Below are positions 48,686-59,960 of a stretch of 64,000 nucleotides of DNA, one piece after another. The notes under the pieces are model-generated. The model was given only the letters and a program-made list of their open reading frames with translations. It was not told the origin of the DNA and searched no databases. The translations under genes and the position numbers were made by a program. The stretch's first letter is position 1. Every line of letters starts with the position of its first letter. The DNA comes from Pyrrhosoma nymphula (Eukaryota; Arthropoda; Insecta; Odonata; Coenagrionidae), in assembly GCA_963573305.1 (NCBI GenBank), contig OY754327.1, forward strand, positions 53,498,244-53,562,243. Reading direction: 5' to 3'.

Positions 48686-49605
48686 TACTCACTTATTATG
48701 AATCACTACTTGAAAATTGAAATCTGAAAAATTACGAAAAAATCTGATTCACCAGTTATGAATCACTGCTTAAAAATTAATTCAAATCCTGCAATTTGTC
48801 CTTTTAAAATGATTAGTAAAGTCAAGAATAATTTTCAAATTTTACTTAACTTTACTTTTGCTCATGTTCATGGTAAAACAATTGTGGTGTTTGAAGTCTG
48901 AAACTCCCAATTTTTGGAGATTTTAGTTACTCCTGCCTGTTATTGCCTCCTCACACTTCGAAATTCCTTGCACTGCCAAGTGACTAAACGTCTTTGACTT
49001 CCTTAATGCCTGCCATTATTCCTTCTCCGTTTTGGTCTATGCACCTTGTGTACTCCAAGTTGTCATATCAATAATGAGAACATTAATGGAAATAAGGAAT
49101 TTTATCGGAATGTCTTTGTTTGATTTGGGTTTTTGAGACTATTTGTCGGTAGATTAAGCTAAGAAATTTTTTTCCTGCTGCTATGAACAAGATGTTAGTT
49201 AAGATGAGTTGTATGGGACGAGGCAGGATGGTCTTGTTTGAAATATGTAATGAATTAGAAAACCGAGTCGCAGGTGGAGAATTGTGGTGGGCACTAATAA
49301 GCAGCTATGCTGTGCAGGAGTGCCCACGAATCAGCAGTGCTTTTCTAAACAGCATGCCAAGAAAATTAGAGGCATAAAACTAGGTGGGGTTAATAAGTAA
49401 TGTGAGCAGGAAAGTTTGTGGGTGACTAAGCTTTCAATACAAAGGATTAAAGTTATTGTTGTCAGTGTGAGGCCTATGGGATGAAGATAAGTCATGAGGA
49501 AACGAAAGTAAAGAATCAAAGAGCAGAAACACCAGGTTATATTTCAGAGAACAAGTGTGGAAACTATTGAATGTGGAACTATTCCACGTTATGGTAGTAA
49601 GGTAA
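48686..49605. other. Intron 13 stretch, nothing assigned
   Basis: This is AT-rich intron between two mobile elements. A 64-codon frame at 49183-49377 has no recognisable feature. Confidence 0.4.
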
Positions 49606-51520
49606 CCCAATGAGCAAAAGTTAGTGCAAAGTATATGCAAAGTATGTTCTCAAATGCACTACCTTTAGTGCAAAGTACATTCTCAAAGTATATGCAAAGA
49701 ACATGCTCGGTGGCGCACATAGACAGTGCATAGTACATGCTGGTGCACTAGTGAAAAGAATATGCAAAGAATGTTCTGACCGGCACTAAGTCATTTCCGA
49801 ATGTTCTTTTAATGTTCTTTAAAGACTAACTATGGACTATCTAAAGTTAGTGTTTACTATGTGTTGCAGAGCATATGCATGTCTGCACATTCTAAGAAGC
49901 AACTTTGCATGTTCCTAAACTGGGTGCTACATAGAAAATAATACACCTGATATATCAAGAAAATTAGCTGTTTATTAAAACTAATGAACTAGATTCTTTA
50001 CAAATCTTAAGGAAAACTAACAAAATAAAAAATTCTTAAGAGTTCAACTTGCAAATAAGGTTGCGTTTCAAAACTCCTGAAACAAATTCAATGGTATTCA
50101 ATCATATATATTACAAACAAGACAATAAGCGTAAAAAATTAGGATTATTTTCCACTCATCGACTAAAAAAGGATTCAGTCTCATTTAAAAATTATACAAT
50201 ATAAAACGGGAACAAGACTATAATCCTCTGCACAATGGAACACAACACTTATTCACCATGATGGTACACTAATGATTCTGTGTAAATATAAATAAACACA
50301 GTAAACTCCACTCTAATCACAATATCTCGCTCTTCACTTACTCGCTCAACACCAACAACTTTCGTTCATGCAGTAAGACTGAACCAGGGTTAGGGTGTAA
50401 CGGGCACGTTGAAACCTGTCAAGCCGATGATGACACAAGGGATCGCCGGGAGATGGAGTGGACTAGGGGGAGGCCACATGGCGGCGAGCAAGGAAACACA
50501 AAACTTCTTGTTGAGCACAGGAAAGTCACAGAAATATGACGATGGATTGTGGTGGAATGGGGAGGGGGTTCACACGTATAAAACAGAATAAAACCGGCAG
50601 AATACCGCGTTTGCACCAACAAAAAAACACAAAAGAAGCGGGACGATAAGCACACGTGTGACTGTGGCGGCGGCCATATTGCCGAGCAGAAGTATCTCGG
50701 TGGTCACGGTTACGGGGGCTACACAGGAGTGGCGCACGGATGAAATAAGTGAATTGCCAACCCTCAGAAGAGAGGGCCGCCTAGAAATGCTCGAAAGTAT
50801 CGAGGCTTGCAATGGGATTTTGCGGTTAAATATTCACCAAAATAAGCCGTGACGAGAAGTGTTTTTCAAATTCACTCTTTTCCAGCTTTCTGACTTTTAT
50901 TCGGCTGACGGAAGATTTCGGAATGTTGGCATGACGTCTTGCAAGCGTCATTCCTTTCTAAATACGAGTGATGACCGTCCGAAGCATCCAAACATCAAAG
51001 TAAATTTTCTTTTTCAAAGTATCAGTTGTTACAAATTTTCGCAGAATTATTTGTCAAAATTTCTACTCTACAATAAATTCAAAATAAATAATATTTGTTT
51101 TCACGAACAAAAAAAAGCCCGTAATTTTGGTTGTGGAGAGAGACTTTAATTTAAGTAGCCTAAAGAGAGCAACTTTGTTCCACTTGTTAGCGAGAATGTT
51201 CGGCGCAGACTGTTCTTTTAATATTGTACGTGGCATATTTTCTGCACTAGTGCAAAACCTTACATTCATTGCATGTGTAAAGAATGTGTACAGGAGCACA
51301 TATGCATAGTCCGTGCTCTGGAGACTATCTTTTTCCTATTCGTAATTACACATGTGTATTTTAGCACATTCTTTGCACATACTTTAGATATTCTAGAAAG
51401 CATTAGTGTTTTTAAGAACATTCTTTTCACATGAAAAACATATTTGTTTGGAGATAGTGCACAACGACACTAACTTTGACTTAGTGCAAAATTAATTCTG
51501 CACAAACTTTGCTCACTGGG
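49606..51520. mobile_element. Element with CCCARTGAGC termini and a GC-rich centre
   Basis: The ends are CCCAATGAGCAAAAGTTAGTGC and the complement of GCACAAACTTTGCTCACTGGG. Subterminal stretches on both sides carry repeated TTTGCAT/AGTGCA/ACATTCT-type motifs. Superfamily and target duplication are not resolved. The centre (50380-50840) is unusually rich in C+G and CpG. No transposase is recognised, so it would be non-autonomous. A CCCAGTGAGC terminus also occurs at 63747. Confidence 0.6.
50380..50840. promoter_or_regulatory. CpG-rich, promoter-like segment inside the 49606-51520 element
   Basis: This segment has many CpGs and includes CACATGGCGGCGAG (50475) and GGCGGCGGCCATATTGCCG (50667). 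Both resemble the YY1-type ATGGCGGC motif found near transcription starts. An ACGTATAAAAC stretch (50574) could act as a TATA box. Minus-strand frames here (50570-50812) start with MQASILSSISRRPSLLRV but match nothing I know. It may be a captured host promoter or an element promoter; this is inference. Confidence 0.3.
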
Positions 51521-51698
51521 AAAGTAAGCAGCTTCATAATCACTAGAAATCTCAGTGAATTTTCTGTCTAATTTCTTTGAACTTTAAGAAAGTACTGATT
51601 ATGTTAATCTTATGTTAACTCTTTGGTGTTTTATTAAGCTTGAAACTAACCAGCTTTAAGTTCCGAAGAAGTTCTTATCTCTTTCATTATTTTTGCAG

Positions 51699-52068
51699 TC
51701 AGAAGCTGGCACACAACAGGGGACCACAAAAGTTGAAGAAGATCACGATAGTTTTGTTGAGGGTGTGATGACTCTATTGCGCTCAACGTTGCCACCTATG
51801 GCTGTAACAGAACCAGAACTTGGTCGAAATATGGCTGTTTGCCCCATTTTTGGTTCTGGTGACCTTTCAAAGCTTGGGAAAAGAGGGCATAACACAAGGA
51901 CTGGAGAGCTGAATGGAGAGTATGGAAGAGCTGCCATCACAGGAGTTGCTGACCACTATGATACACGGCCATTTGGCCCTCAGTCACCATTGCCCATCCT
52001 GCCTCAGTCATCCCAGCAGCGGGGCTTTTATGATCAGGAATTTGCTGCAATAAAGCTGGATGGTGACG
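51699..52068 (+). CDS. trr: KMT2C/D exon 14 of window
   Basis: The acceptor TTTTGCAG precedes 51699 and the donor GTGAGT follows 52068; entry phase 0, exit phase 1. It encodes SEAGTQQGTTKVEEDHDSFV, EGVMTLLRSTLPPMAVTEPE, then a cysteine-containing NMAVCPIFGSGDLSKLGKRG, a GELNGEYGRAAITGVADHYD segment and an end with SQQRGFYDQEFAAIKLDGDG. The GxYGxAxxxGVxDxYD and RGFYxQEF patterns resemble the conserved region ahead of the C-terminal half of KMT2C. It is more evenly composed than the disordered exons, so it is probably folded or a binding module. Confidence 0.92.
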
Positions 52069-52234
52069 GTGAGTTAAAGACCTTAAACTATGTAATCTTT
52101 GGTGAAGAGTGGCTATTTCATGGTCTTACCAAGACCCATGCAAGCAAGACCTTGTTAAGCAATGAAACCCAAGCTGATTGATTTTAGATGGGTTTATTGA
52201 TTTTAATGCCCAAATTTTGATTTGAATGACAGTA

Positions 52235-53413
52235 CAGAACAGGACCTCAAATCTGGAAAGCTTGGGACCGAAAGACTTCTGGATTTTGGGCCTTCAGCAG
52301 AAATAGTATAGTACACTTTAATTTGAACATGTTTATGTGTTGAAACCATTAGTGTTTGAAATTTCTTGCAAATGGCAAATTATTATGTATTAAGTAGCCT
52401 TCCAATGTAATATATAACTTAAAAGATATTACAACATTAGAATGTATAAGAACTGCAAATTATTTTGTTTTCAAGTACGTCACTACATTTTGCTATATGT
52501 TGATCACCCTGAGCCAGATTCATCATATTGATATTTTTTATTGATTGATATATTGATACCTGTGATTTTTCTAAACATGTCATGCAAGGTTAATTGTTAC
52601 ATATGTTTTCCTTGGAATATATCGCCAAAGTAGTGATGTCTCATCTGCATTATACACCTGCTCTGGTGATAATTTTTCATTAGAAACCAATTATTCAAAT
52701 TGTTTGATGAAGACATCGCCTGATTCCTGGTCAACAGAAACTTTTTCTCCTCTCACCTTCACAAACTGGAGACCATGATGCTTCTTAAATTTATTGTACC
52801 ACCTAGAAGAGTATACTTGTAGCACTTGGCTTACATCATGTTGAAAGCCAAGTCATTTCCAAGCCAAGTCCAAGGGAAAGTTTTCACTTTGCTGCTGTCT
52901 AATCCACTCCATTAATACTTTGTCCACATCGGCAGTCTTTGATTAATGCAGTGTTTTCCTGTTAGCCATTTCCAAGTAGGAGCATCATGCTCCACCAAAG
53001 TCATAAACCACTATTTGGTATCCTATTGTCATAAACAGTTGAAATTCCTAAACCAAACTTCTCACTTCTCTCTTTACTGGCATCCCCATCTAAATCTAAC
53101 TGCCTCAATAAATCCACTTTTTGTTTTATACTGAGTGTTAATTGCTTCTTCTTGGAAATTTCACTAGGAGAATTAGTTCTCTGGTCTTTTAGACATTTTT
53201 GGTACAAAAAAAACTCAGCACAATTATCTCGGCACGGGTGATCTGTCGTAAATTGTCAAAAATGCCGACACAGCTTCTGAGTGGCAGTACTGGCACCACT
53301 TGGTGGCAAATCAAAAAATCACACATTGGTATTTTCGAATGAATAGAAACTAAATTTCAAACAATATGGATTTTGGGTTTTCTGAATTTTGGAATTCTGA
53401 ATATGAGGTCCTG
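52235..53413 (-). mobile_element. Tigger-like element, 1.2 kb, internally deleted
   Basis: Ends are CAGAACAGGACCTCAAATCTG and the complement of CATATGAGGTCCTG-type sequence (CAGGACCTCATATTCAGAAT), with TA on both outer sides. On the minus strand 53001-53207 carries KKKQLTLSIKQKVDLLRQLD and FGLGISTVYDN, a CENP-B-type helix-turn-helix; further on a frame near 52600-52640 carries NADETSLLWRYIPRKTYVT, the first catalytic region. The second catalytic block is missing. Frames are broken, so it is dead. Confidence 0.75.
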
Positions 53414-55963
53414 TACCATACCATTATTAATGATTTTTCATGAAATTATGTGGCGTAGGATACATTGGTTGTACCATTCCGTCTCAATCAATTTATAGAA
53501 ACCATCCTAGTCAGATGACATAACACAAGTTTCTGGGTGTCATGCCAGATATTATTTTACGCCCTCATTACATAGCTAGAACTGACAGAAGCAAGAGAGA
53601 TTCACTATGTTACAGGTACGAAAATAGATTTCTACAGCAAAAAAGTGTGAGATCCTAATCTGTCTGCACACTTTTCCCTTTTCATCATTTCCCTTTCCAT
53701 TTCCTTTTTCCTCTCCCCTCCTTTCTTCATGGCTGGTCTCTTTAGCACCCCATGCCACACACGCTTGTGGTGGCTGCTGGGTCATTTTTAGACGTAATGG
53801 AAAAAGGTAAATTCGCCATTTTGACTCTGAAAAGGGTTGAAAATGGAATGTGAAAAGTTGATTGCTTTTTTTCTTAATTTTCAAAGTATTTCATGTAAGT
53901 AAAAGCTTACAAGTTTGCAGTTCAGTCCTATTTATATTTATTATGGAATCTGAGGTGCATTAGGGTGATTTTCTGTTAAAATCTGTCAAAAAAACCATAG
54001 TGTCAGCCAAAGTCAGCTTTGGAGTGGCCGAGAAAAATATTTTATAATGTTAGGAAAAATATATTTATCTCACACGTCATGGATTTTCATAGATATTTGG
54101 TAAATAAACTCATCAATGTGCTGATGGTTTGTGAAATTGTTCAGGAAAAAGTTGCATCAGTGTGTAGGAATTTACTTCTTATGCATTCATCATTTAAGGA
54201 CAAGAATAAGCATAAAATGAGCCTTTACATAGTGTTGATTCGCTTAACGACTCATGTTGGAGGAAACAATAATACCTGTCGTGAATTGAGGGGAGCTTGT
54301 ATTGTGCTGACCCCCTCTGACTGAGGTTTTGGCAGTGGCCACATGATGGGACGGAAAGAGAGGGGGGGGGGGAATTGTGGGGGAGAGCAGCTGACAAGGG
54401 GGGCGGGCTGATTTTGGGTGCCAACCGCATCCTTCCACACTAATGGAATGAGGCGATAAAAAAAAATAAAAAATAAAAAATAATGTGCCCGCAACCTCGG
54501 CCTGGGAGCTAGGGAAGAGAACAAAAAGGTGTTTTGCCATCGGTCAACTCACCGGGGAGAGCATGAAATACTCTCGGGTCGGGTAAATCTTAATACGGGC
54601 AATTGTGGGTTCAAGGCGTGGATAGGGTGGGCAATTCGAGGTAAAATAGTCACAGCAGATCTCTTTAACAGATTTATTCATTTACAAAAGGCACAAAGCA
54701 CATTGATTAATCAGCAAAAACACTGAGGGGATGAGGGGGTGCTAATCCTAAATTAAAGATATTAAATTTTATTCAAAAGACAGAAAGAAATAATTGAAAC
54801 AAAATTACTCGTAATGGCGATTCAGCCATTAACCTTCGGGCATTGAAATAATCATGAAATGCACTTTTTACTAAGTTAACAAACAGGACAAAATTTGGTT
54901 AAGTGCAGCTTCTCAATGTCTGCACTTCTCTTCTTCTTTTCACATAGCTTGCACTAAAATTTACATAAATTCACACATTCACACACACAAAGGTAAGGGA
55001 TAGGGAAAAGGGTGTATAAGAAAATGTTAGGATTAAGGGGCTTCACATGGCATATTCTTCTATGGGGACCTTCTTTGGGGAATGGTTCTTTGGGGAATGG
55101 TGTGTGGGTTCTATGGGGAATGGCGGGCTCTTCTTGGTTGAGAATGGTCACAAATGTGGATTGTACTTATCAACTTTTGTCGGCACCAATTCTCTAGGGC
55201 AGCTCTCCCAACGATTACTCCTCCTACAGGCAACTAGGCTGCTGGCTCGGGATATGGAACCTCTATCTTTTCTGGATGTAACGCTTTATTCATCTTTTCT
55301 CCTACGTTGCGGTCCCTTCCTTCCCTAGATCCTCAGGGTCCAGCCTTCGCTTCTTGCAGGGGATCGCCCTCCCTACGTTGTCTGCCATTTCCTTCCTCTG
55401 GTTGCCAACCGCAGCAATATTTCTACTGCTCTGCCTGTAGTCATTCGCCTCTAGCCGTCTGCCACTAATAGTCTGTTGATGAAAGTCTGCCTTGAGAGCG
55501 CGTGGCTTTCGACTTTTATACGTCTCGCCCCAGTTGGGGTGAGAGGTGGGTGGGGGTGAGGGGAAGCAACTTCACCCGGAATTCTTGGAGCCCCAGGTGC
55601 ACTTGACTCTTGGCCCGATGCAGCTTACGCCGGAGACTTTAGGGTGGAAGGGGAGGGGGGGTGTAAAGCACTTAACGTCTGGCCGCCTACGAACTGCCTC
55701 CCGCGATGCTCGTCGGTTGATGAGGGGGGGGGGAAGGGGGAAGAAGGTCACTCTTCGTCATCTCTGCTTTGCCCCGCACAAAAGAATGGACAAAAACATT
55801 GCTCACACACTCCACTGTCCCTTTAAACACGTAATTTTGCATATACTGGAGATCGTATTCTACCTTGAATCGATCCCTATCCTTTTTGTTACCGGGCCTC
55901 AAACAGACCGGTTACAAAATATACTCATTACTTCATGTTTTTTCTTTTTTCATCATGTCACAG
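53414..55963. other. Rest of intron 14, unassigned, partly GC-rich
   Basis: Bases 53414-54330 are ordinary AT-rich intron. Bases 54330-55920 alternate G-rich and C/T-rich blocks (G runs at 54360, 55656 and 55724) unlike the flanks, and could be an unrecognised retroelement or MITE in which I find no coding motif and no clear terminal repeats. The 5' portion of the open frame 55546-56094 belongs to this stretch; only its end is exon 15. Confidence 0.4.
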
Positions 55964-56086
55964 ATGGTCGTAAGGATCGCAGTGGCCGAGGTGGCTCCAG
56001 GGATCGAGACAATGGTACACCGGATACTATAATCAGCTCGTCTTCTCCTGAATGTGTGATTCCTGAGTTATCAATTCGATTTCCTG
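55964..56086 (+). CDS. trr: KMT2C/D exon 15 of window
   Basis: The acceptor ATGTCACAG precedes 55964 and the donor GTAAGT follows 56086; phase 1 in and out, 41 codons. It encodes DGRKDRSGRGGSRDRDNGTP and then DTIISSSSPECVIPELSIRF-PG. The xDTIxSSSSPEC stretch followed by a basic/hydrophobic RFPG end agrees with my memory of a conserved KMT2C/D block. The exon can only be recognised through this and its phase, because the surrounding open frame runs into intron. Confidence 0.92.
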
Positions 56087-56531
56087 GTAAGTAGTGCTCC
56101 AAACATTTCATGCAAATAATCTTTTTATGTATAATCTTCTCTTAATGCATATCTTATTGTGGCTTGCGTTCTTGAAGCATTTCAATTTTCAAAGTACATT
56201 TTCTTGGGAGATTCTTGGCTCTCCCACCTTTTCCATCATTTGCCATTTTTGCTGTCATATGTTGCTTTTTTCTCTTTATCAAAATTGTGTGCAGGTCGAA
56301 TGTGCATTGTATGCTTGTTGCAAGTGTATTTCTACATTCACTGAAATTAACTTAAGTTTTTCGTATTTTCCCTTTCACACTTAAATACATATAATGCTTA
56401 AAGTTATAAAATGATGATACCCCTAAGATTTTATTACCTAAGACAGTGAGTAAAGTCCTGAAATTGCTTTCACCATAATTTTGCGTTTAAAGCTTAATGC
56501 TGCCAATTCTCATTATTTTGTTATGTCTAAG

Positions 56532-56677
56532 GTCTTCGACTCATTGAAGATGAGGAGTCTGACTCGGAAGAGGAGAATAGCTGGGTTAGAAGACCAGTTT
56601 CCCCTGTTATCCCCTTGATTGCACCAGTGCCAATACGTCCTAAGCCTGGTGTTATTCCCAGGGATCCTAGTGACATG
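56532..56677 (+). CDS. trr: KMT2C/D exon 16 of window
   Basis: The acceptor TGTCTAAG precedes 56532 and the donor GTAAGT follows 56677; entry phase 1, exit phase 0. It encodes GLRLIEDEESDSEEENSWVR, then RPVSPVIPLIAPVPIRPKPG and VIPRDPSDM. An acidic Ser/Glu patch, a potential CK2 target, is followed by a Pro/Ile-rich linker. The start codon of the long open frame does not fall inside this exon, so it was found by phase and splice consensus. Confidence 0.9.
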
Positions 56678-57584
56678 GTAAGTTGTGAACTACATCAATT
56701 TTCACGGACTAGGTTTTATATGAGCTTCTGTTTAAAATGGCATATTTTTCCACTTAGCGATCATTTGGACTAATCCGCAAAACCCTGGATTATTTTTTAT
56801 TCTGCTTCTTGTCTTCCAAATATTGGCTTACTATTGTTGCAGGCGATTCTGTCATGAGATCTCATTTTAAAATACCCAGAGTTATTTGCCTTTGTGTATG
56901 TCATCCTGATGATGGTGTTGTACACCGAAACCCGTCGAGTAAAAACCTTATTCTTGTGGAAAATTGCCAGTCTTTTTCTTTCATTATGATATTCCACCAT
57001 ATCAAGCCTGAAACAACTACTTTTATGCCTTTGTGTAATTTACTCAGCATATGTCATATTTCTAGGCACATATTTTGTTTAAGAATCCATCTTTTGAAAC
57101 TTCTATCAAATTAGATTGCACTGCTTGTAAATGCACGTGCGAGGCTGGCAGATATTTGAGCAATTAAAATTAGAGTTAATTGAGCTGAGTTTGAATCCAA
57201 CATTGGATTGGTGAATTTGGGAATTAGGAGTTCGACTTTTAGTTGTGATTTATCAACACCCATAACTAATTAAAAGATATTTTTTAGTTTTCTGTCAAAT
57301 TCCTCATCCTTCTTGAAAATTACCCTGTTCTATAGGAACACTGGAAAACTTATGAAAAACATGGAACAATTTGCTATTATTGCCTTGAGAAATGTAGGGC
57401 GTTAAATTTTTTTAAAATTGCTGATTTCTTTGTATCCAGAAGAGACCAATAGATTTAAAACTTAAAGAGTTTTACCATAAAAATCCTGTTTGTAATAAAA
57501 ACTCAACAAATTCATGTGCCACCAAGTTTCATTGTAGTTTTCAGTGTGTTTTGTGCACTCTTATTTACCATGTGTTCTTTGCAG
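56678..57584. other. Intron 16, nothing assigned
   Basis: This is a 0.9 kb AT-rich intron. A 101-codon frame at 56809-57114 lacks motifs and is on the host strand without splice support. Confidence 0.45.
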
Positions 57585-57867
57585 GACAAGGAGAATGTTG
57601 GAGTGACAAGAGGGGAGATGGTGATGTTGAAATCTCGATTTGGGTCTTCCCCACCAGCACCCCTCAAGGATTCTGGAAATGTCACTGTGACGCTAACTCT
57701 ATCTGCCTCAGCAGCTGAAGATATAGCTAGTGTGTTGAGAAATCTGGCTAACATACTTCGTGTGCCCCCTCCATCAGGCTATCAGATAGTGGAACGGACA
57801 ACTACTCCTCCAAGCCAGAAATTAGGACTTTACCGAACAAAAGGGAAGGACGGCAAAGAGGGAGGAG
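57585..57867 (+). CDS. trr: KMT2C/D exon 17 of window
   Basis: The acceptor TTTGCAG precedes 57585. The best donor is GTCAGT after 57867; entry phase 0, exit phase 1. It encodes DKENVGVTRGEMVMLKSRFG, a PAPLKDSGNVTVTLTLSASA segment, AEDIASVLRNLANILRVPPP and a basic GLYRTKGKDGKEGG end. The VTVTLTLSASAAEDIASVL pattern is, from memory, a conserved strand-helix block of KMT2C/D C-terminal to the long disordered region. Without splicing the frame would read ten more codons to a stop at 57901, so a rare short form is possible. Confidence 0.88.
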
Positions 57868-58326
57868 GTCAGTATGTGACAGCTCTGCAAGACACAAACT
57901 AAAATGGATTGGACTATGACATGAGAATAGCCAATTTTTCCCATTAGCATGTTCATTTCCCCAGTTACTAGTTAAAATGAATGTTAATAATTATTTTTGA
58001 TGTTTTACCACATTTCTGAATCATCAAAGTTGAAAATTGTCTGAGATATGGAAGGCAACTTCATGGCAAAAGAGATTGAATTTATTTGTTAGCAGTTAAT
58101 TTATTACTTTTAACTAAGGTCATTACTATGAGCAGAAGTCTTTAGTAATTAATTAGTTTTTTTAAAAAGCACTTTTACCATGGCAAAAAGTGAATTCACT
58201 AGCTCGCGATAGATCAATTTCTCTTCGTTAGACCACTGAATTCTCCACACAATAAAAATGTATTTTGAGTGGTGTAACTCAGTACACATATTAATGTTGG
58301 GAAATCATCCAATTTAATTTTTACAG

Positions 58327-58541
58327 ATATGGCCATAATTCAGAGCATCTTAAATGGTGCCACCAAGTTCTGCCGGCACTGTGATGTTGTCATCATGAAC
58401 AACTTAATCAGGAAAAAAGTAAGTGACTTGCCTTTTCTGTCTCGAGATGACTTGGAGAGTGGTGATGACCTGTATTTCTGCAGTACCACTTGCTACATGC
58501 AGTTTGCTCTCACCCATCGCTCCAGCGTTTCAGAGGAGAAG
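58327..58541 (+). CDS. trr: KMT2C/D exon 18 of window, Cys/His motif
   Basis: The acceptor TTTACAG precedes 58327 and the donor GTTAGT follows 58541; entry phase 1, exit phase 0. It encodes DMAIIQSILNGATKFCRHCD, VVIMNNLIRKKVSDLPFLSR, an acidic DDLESGDDL segment and YFCSTTCYMQFALTHRSSVS-EEK. Cysteines spaced C-x2-C ... C-x3-C, with nearby His, suggest a small zinc-binding fold. The same Cys pairs occur in KMT2C (CCRYCDV... and VFCSNNCF-type, from memory). Confidence 0.92.
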
Positions 58542-58617
58542 GTTAGTTTTATCTTGTTGTGCATCAGTGATTGATGTTATAAGCTTAGAATACAATTGTC
58601 CTTATATCATTGCTTAG

Positions 58618-58848
58618 GCTGCAACTATTGTGGACCATCTGTGTGACATTGTGAGTGGACGGCCAAAGTCAAAAACAACTGAAAAAAGAGATGTGCCAGC
58701 GAAAGAGAAGGCAGCCATCGAGAAAGAGGACACCAAGGGCAAAGAGAAAGAGAAAGTTGTTGTGAAGGAGGAAATCAAGGAAGAAGAAAAGGATGATGAG
58801 GTCCAACCCATGAGTGTGGATACCCCTGATAAAGAAAGTTCTTCCAAG
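58618..58848 (+). CDS. trr: KMT2C/D exon 19 of window (last one seen)
   Basis: The acceptor TTGCTTAG precedes 58618 and the donor GTATGT follows 58848; phase 0 both ends, 77 codons. It encodes AATIVDHLCDIVSGRPKSKT, then a long mixed-charge Lys/Glu stretch and an end VQPMSVDTPDKESSSK. It follows the Cys/His exon in the same order as in KMT2C/D. The next exon, expected to lead toward the FYRN/FYRC and SET domains, is not found before 64000. Confidence 0.9.
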
Positions 58849-59235
58849 GTATGTTTCATTCCATGGGCAAAAGGGTGCTTCCAGCTGTCAATACTGGAAA
58901 AACCTGAAAATCTCTGGGAAAAGTCAGGGGATTTTATGGTAATATTGGCAAAAATCAGTTTTTGATATATTTTAGGAACTAGCATCACTTTGACTTGCAA
59001 ATGGTTGCTTGCAGGTTGGTCACTTTGACTTGCAAATGTGTAATGATTTAATGAAAACTCCTCAGGTGTTGCAAAAGCCTTGTGGTGATTTTGTGGTCAC
59101 ATAAGTTCTAAGATGTTGTAGTGCTCTTTATTGCTATGGATAATCATCCAGTAACCTCACAAATATTCAAGAAGTGTGAGATCTGGTGGCATTGAAGCCT
59201 TTCAGAGGTACTGTATATCTTTGAGTATCAGTCAA

Positions 59236-59830
59236 TTCAAATACATTAAAACCCCTAAATTACACTTTTCCAGGAACCCTAGAAAAAAAGTGTAAATTGT
59301 GGGAAAATGCAAATTGTGGGAAAAGTAGAATTTTAACTTCTACATTCATGTTCTTTTACTGGAGTAAGGGTAAAAATAAGAAACCCTGATTAACTGAAAA
59401 AAGAGCAGTGTAATAATTTATTCCTTGAGCTAGCACTTCTCATTTACTTACATTTGATGTAAAAAATACACTTAACATCTTAGACGAATAGAAAATTGAA
59501 AATTAAGAAAGGATGAAGATGGCAGGGCAATTTGCATTATATTTGTATTTTAGCAACCATTGAAACCATCTAATGAATATAGCATGATTAAAAAAAATTG
59601 ATATTTTCAACTTCTTGGACTTCCTCTCCCTATTAATAATATTATACGCTTTATTTTCAATTTTCTGCAGTTCCTCAAGCATTTGCTCACACCAATCACT
59701 ACCTACTAAGTAATTTCTTAGAGTTTGAACAGCACACACTGTGTCTTGCCTGTCATAGTTATAGCTCGGGAATTGAGGCAGTGCAAATGATCTCAGTTGT
59801 CCACCACGAGTTCTTTCATTTTTCATCATC
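59236..59830 (-). pseudogene. Tigger transposase C-terminal remnant
   Basis: The minus-strand frame at 59503-59829 carries CAVQTLRNYLVGSDWCEQML followed by EELQKIENKAYNIINRERKS-K and KLKISIFF, typical of the C-terminal tail of pogo/Tigger and jerky-like transposases (dimeric tail ending in a KITDFF-like motif). A terminal-repeat-like sequence (TTAAAACCCCTAAATTACAC) lies at 59243. The catalytic part is missing; another element begins near 59906. Confidence 0.65.
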
Positions 59831-59905
59831 AGGATAAGAGTCCATTTTCATTCTTCATAGTTTCTACTGAGGTAATAAATTAATAGTCCTCCACTGGTTT
59901 AATTA

Positions 59906-59960
59906 CAGTCAAGCACCTATAATCCGGTAATCCAGGAGTATGCTATAGTCCGGCAGTGTT
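59906..59960 (+). mobile_element. Tigger-type terminus
   Basis: TA followed by CAGTCAAGCACCTATAATCC, then GGTAATCCAGG and ATAGTCCGGCA, has the composition and repeated CCGG half-sites typical of Tigger ends. No partner end was found in the window, so it may be the left end of an element containing the palindrome to its right or a truncated copy. Confidence 0.5.

Larger units (their letters stand above)
1..58848 (+). other. trr: KMT2C/KMT2D (Trithorax-related) histone H3K4 methyltransferase gene, central part, 19 exons
   Basis: This entry marks the span of the host gene; exons are listed separately. Family knowledge: KMT2C/D/Trr is the catalytic subunit of the COMPASS-like complex (UTX, PTIP, PA1/NCOA6, WRAD), which mono-methylates H3K4 at enhancers in the nucleus and is recruited by nuclear receptors. 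Seen here: every splice joins compatible phases (1,1,2,1,0,0,1,1,0,0,2,1,0,1,1,0,1,0,0) and the total frame is 3,810 codons with no stop. The coiled-coil block and the receptor box are specific to KMT2C/D. The window holds neither the start codon nor the SET domain, so it cannot show whether the protein is a full KMT2C/D or the shorter Trr form in which the PHD half is a separate gene (Lpt/Cmi), as in flies. Confidence 0.93.

Noticed and set aside
50570..50812. Minus-strand 80-codon frame with a hydrophobic segment, possible secreted peptide
   Set aside because: No cleavage-site pattern I trust, no splice context, and it sits inside a mobile element with GC bias.
54330..55950. LTR retrotransposon
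   Set aside because: No direct terminal repeats, primer-binding site, gag or pol motif found.
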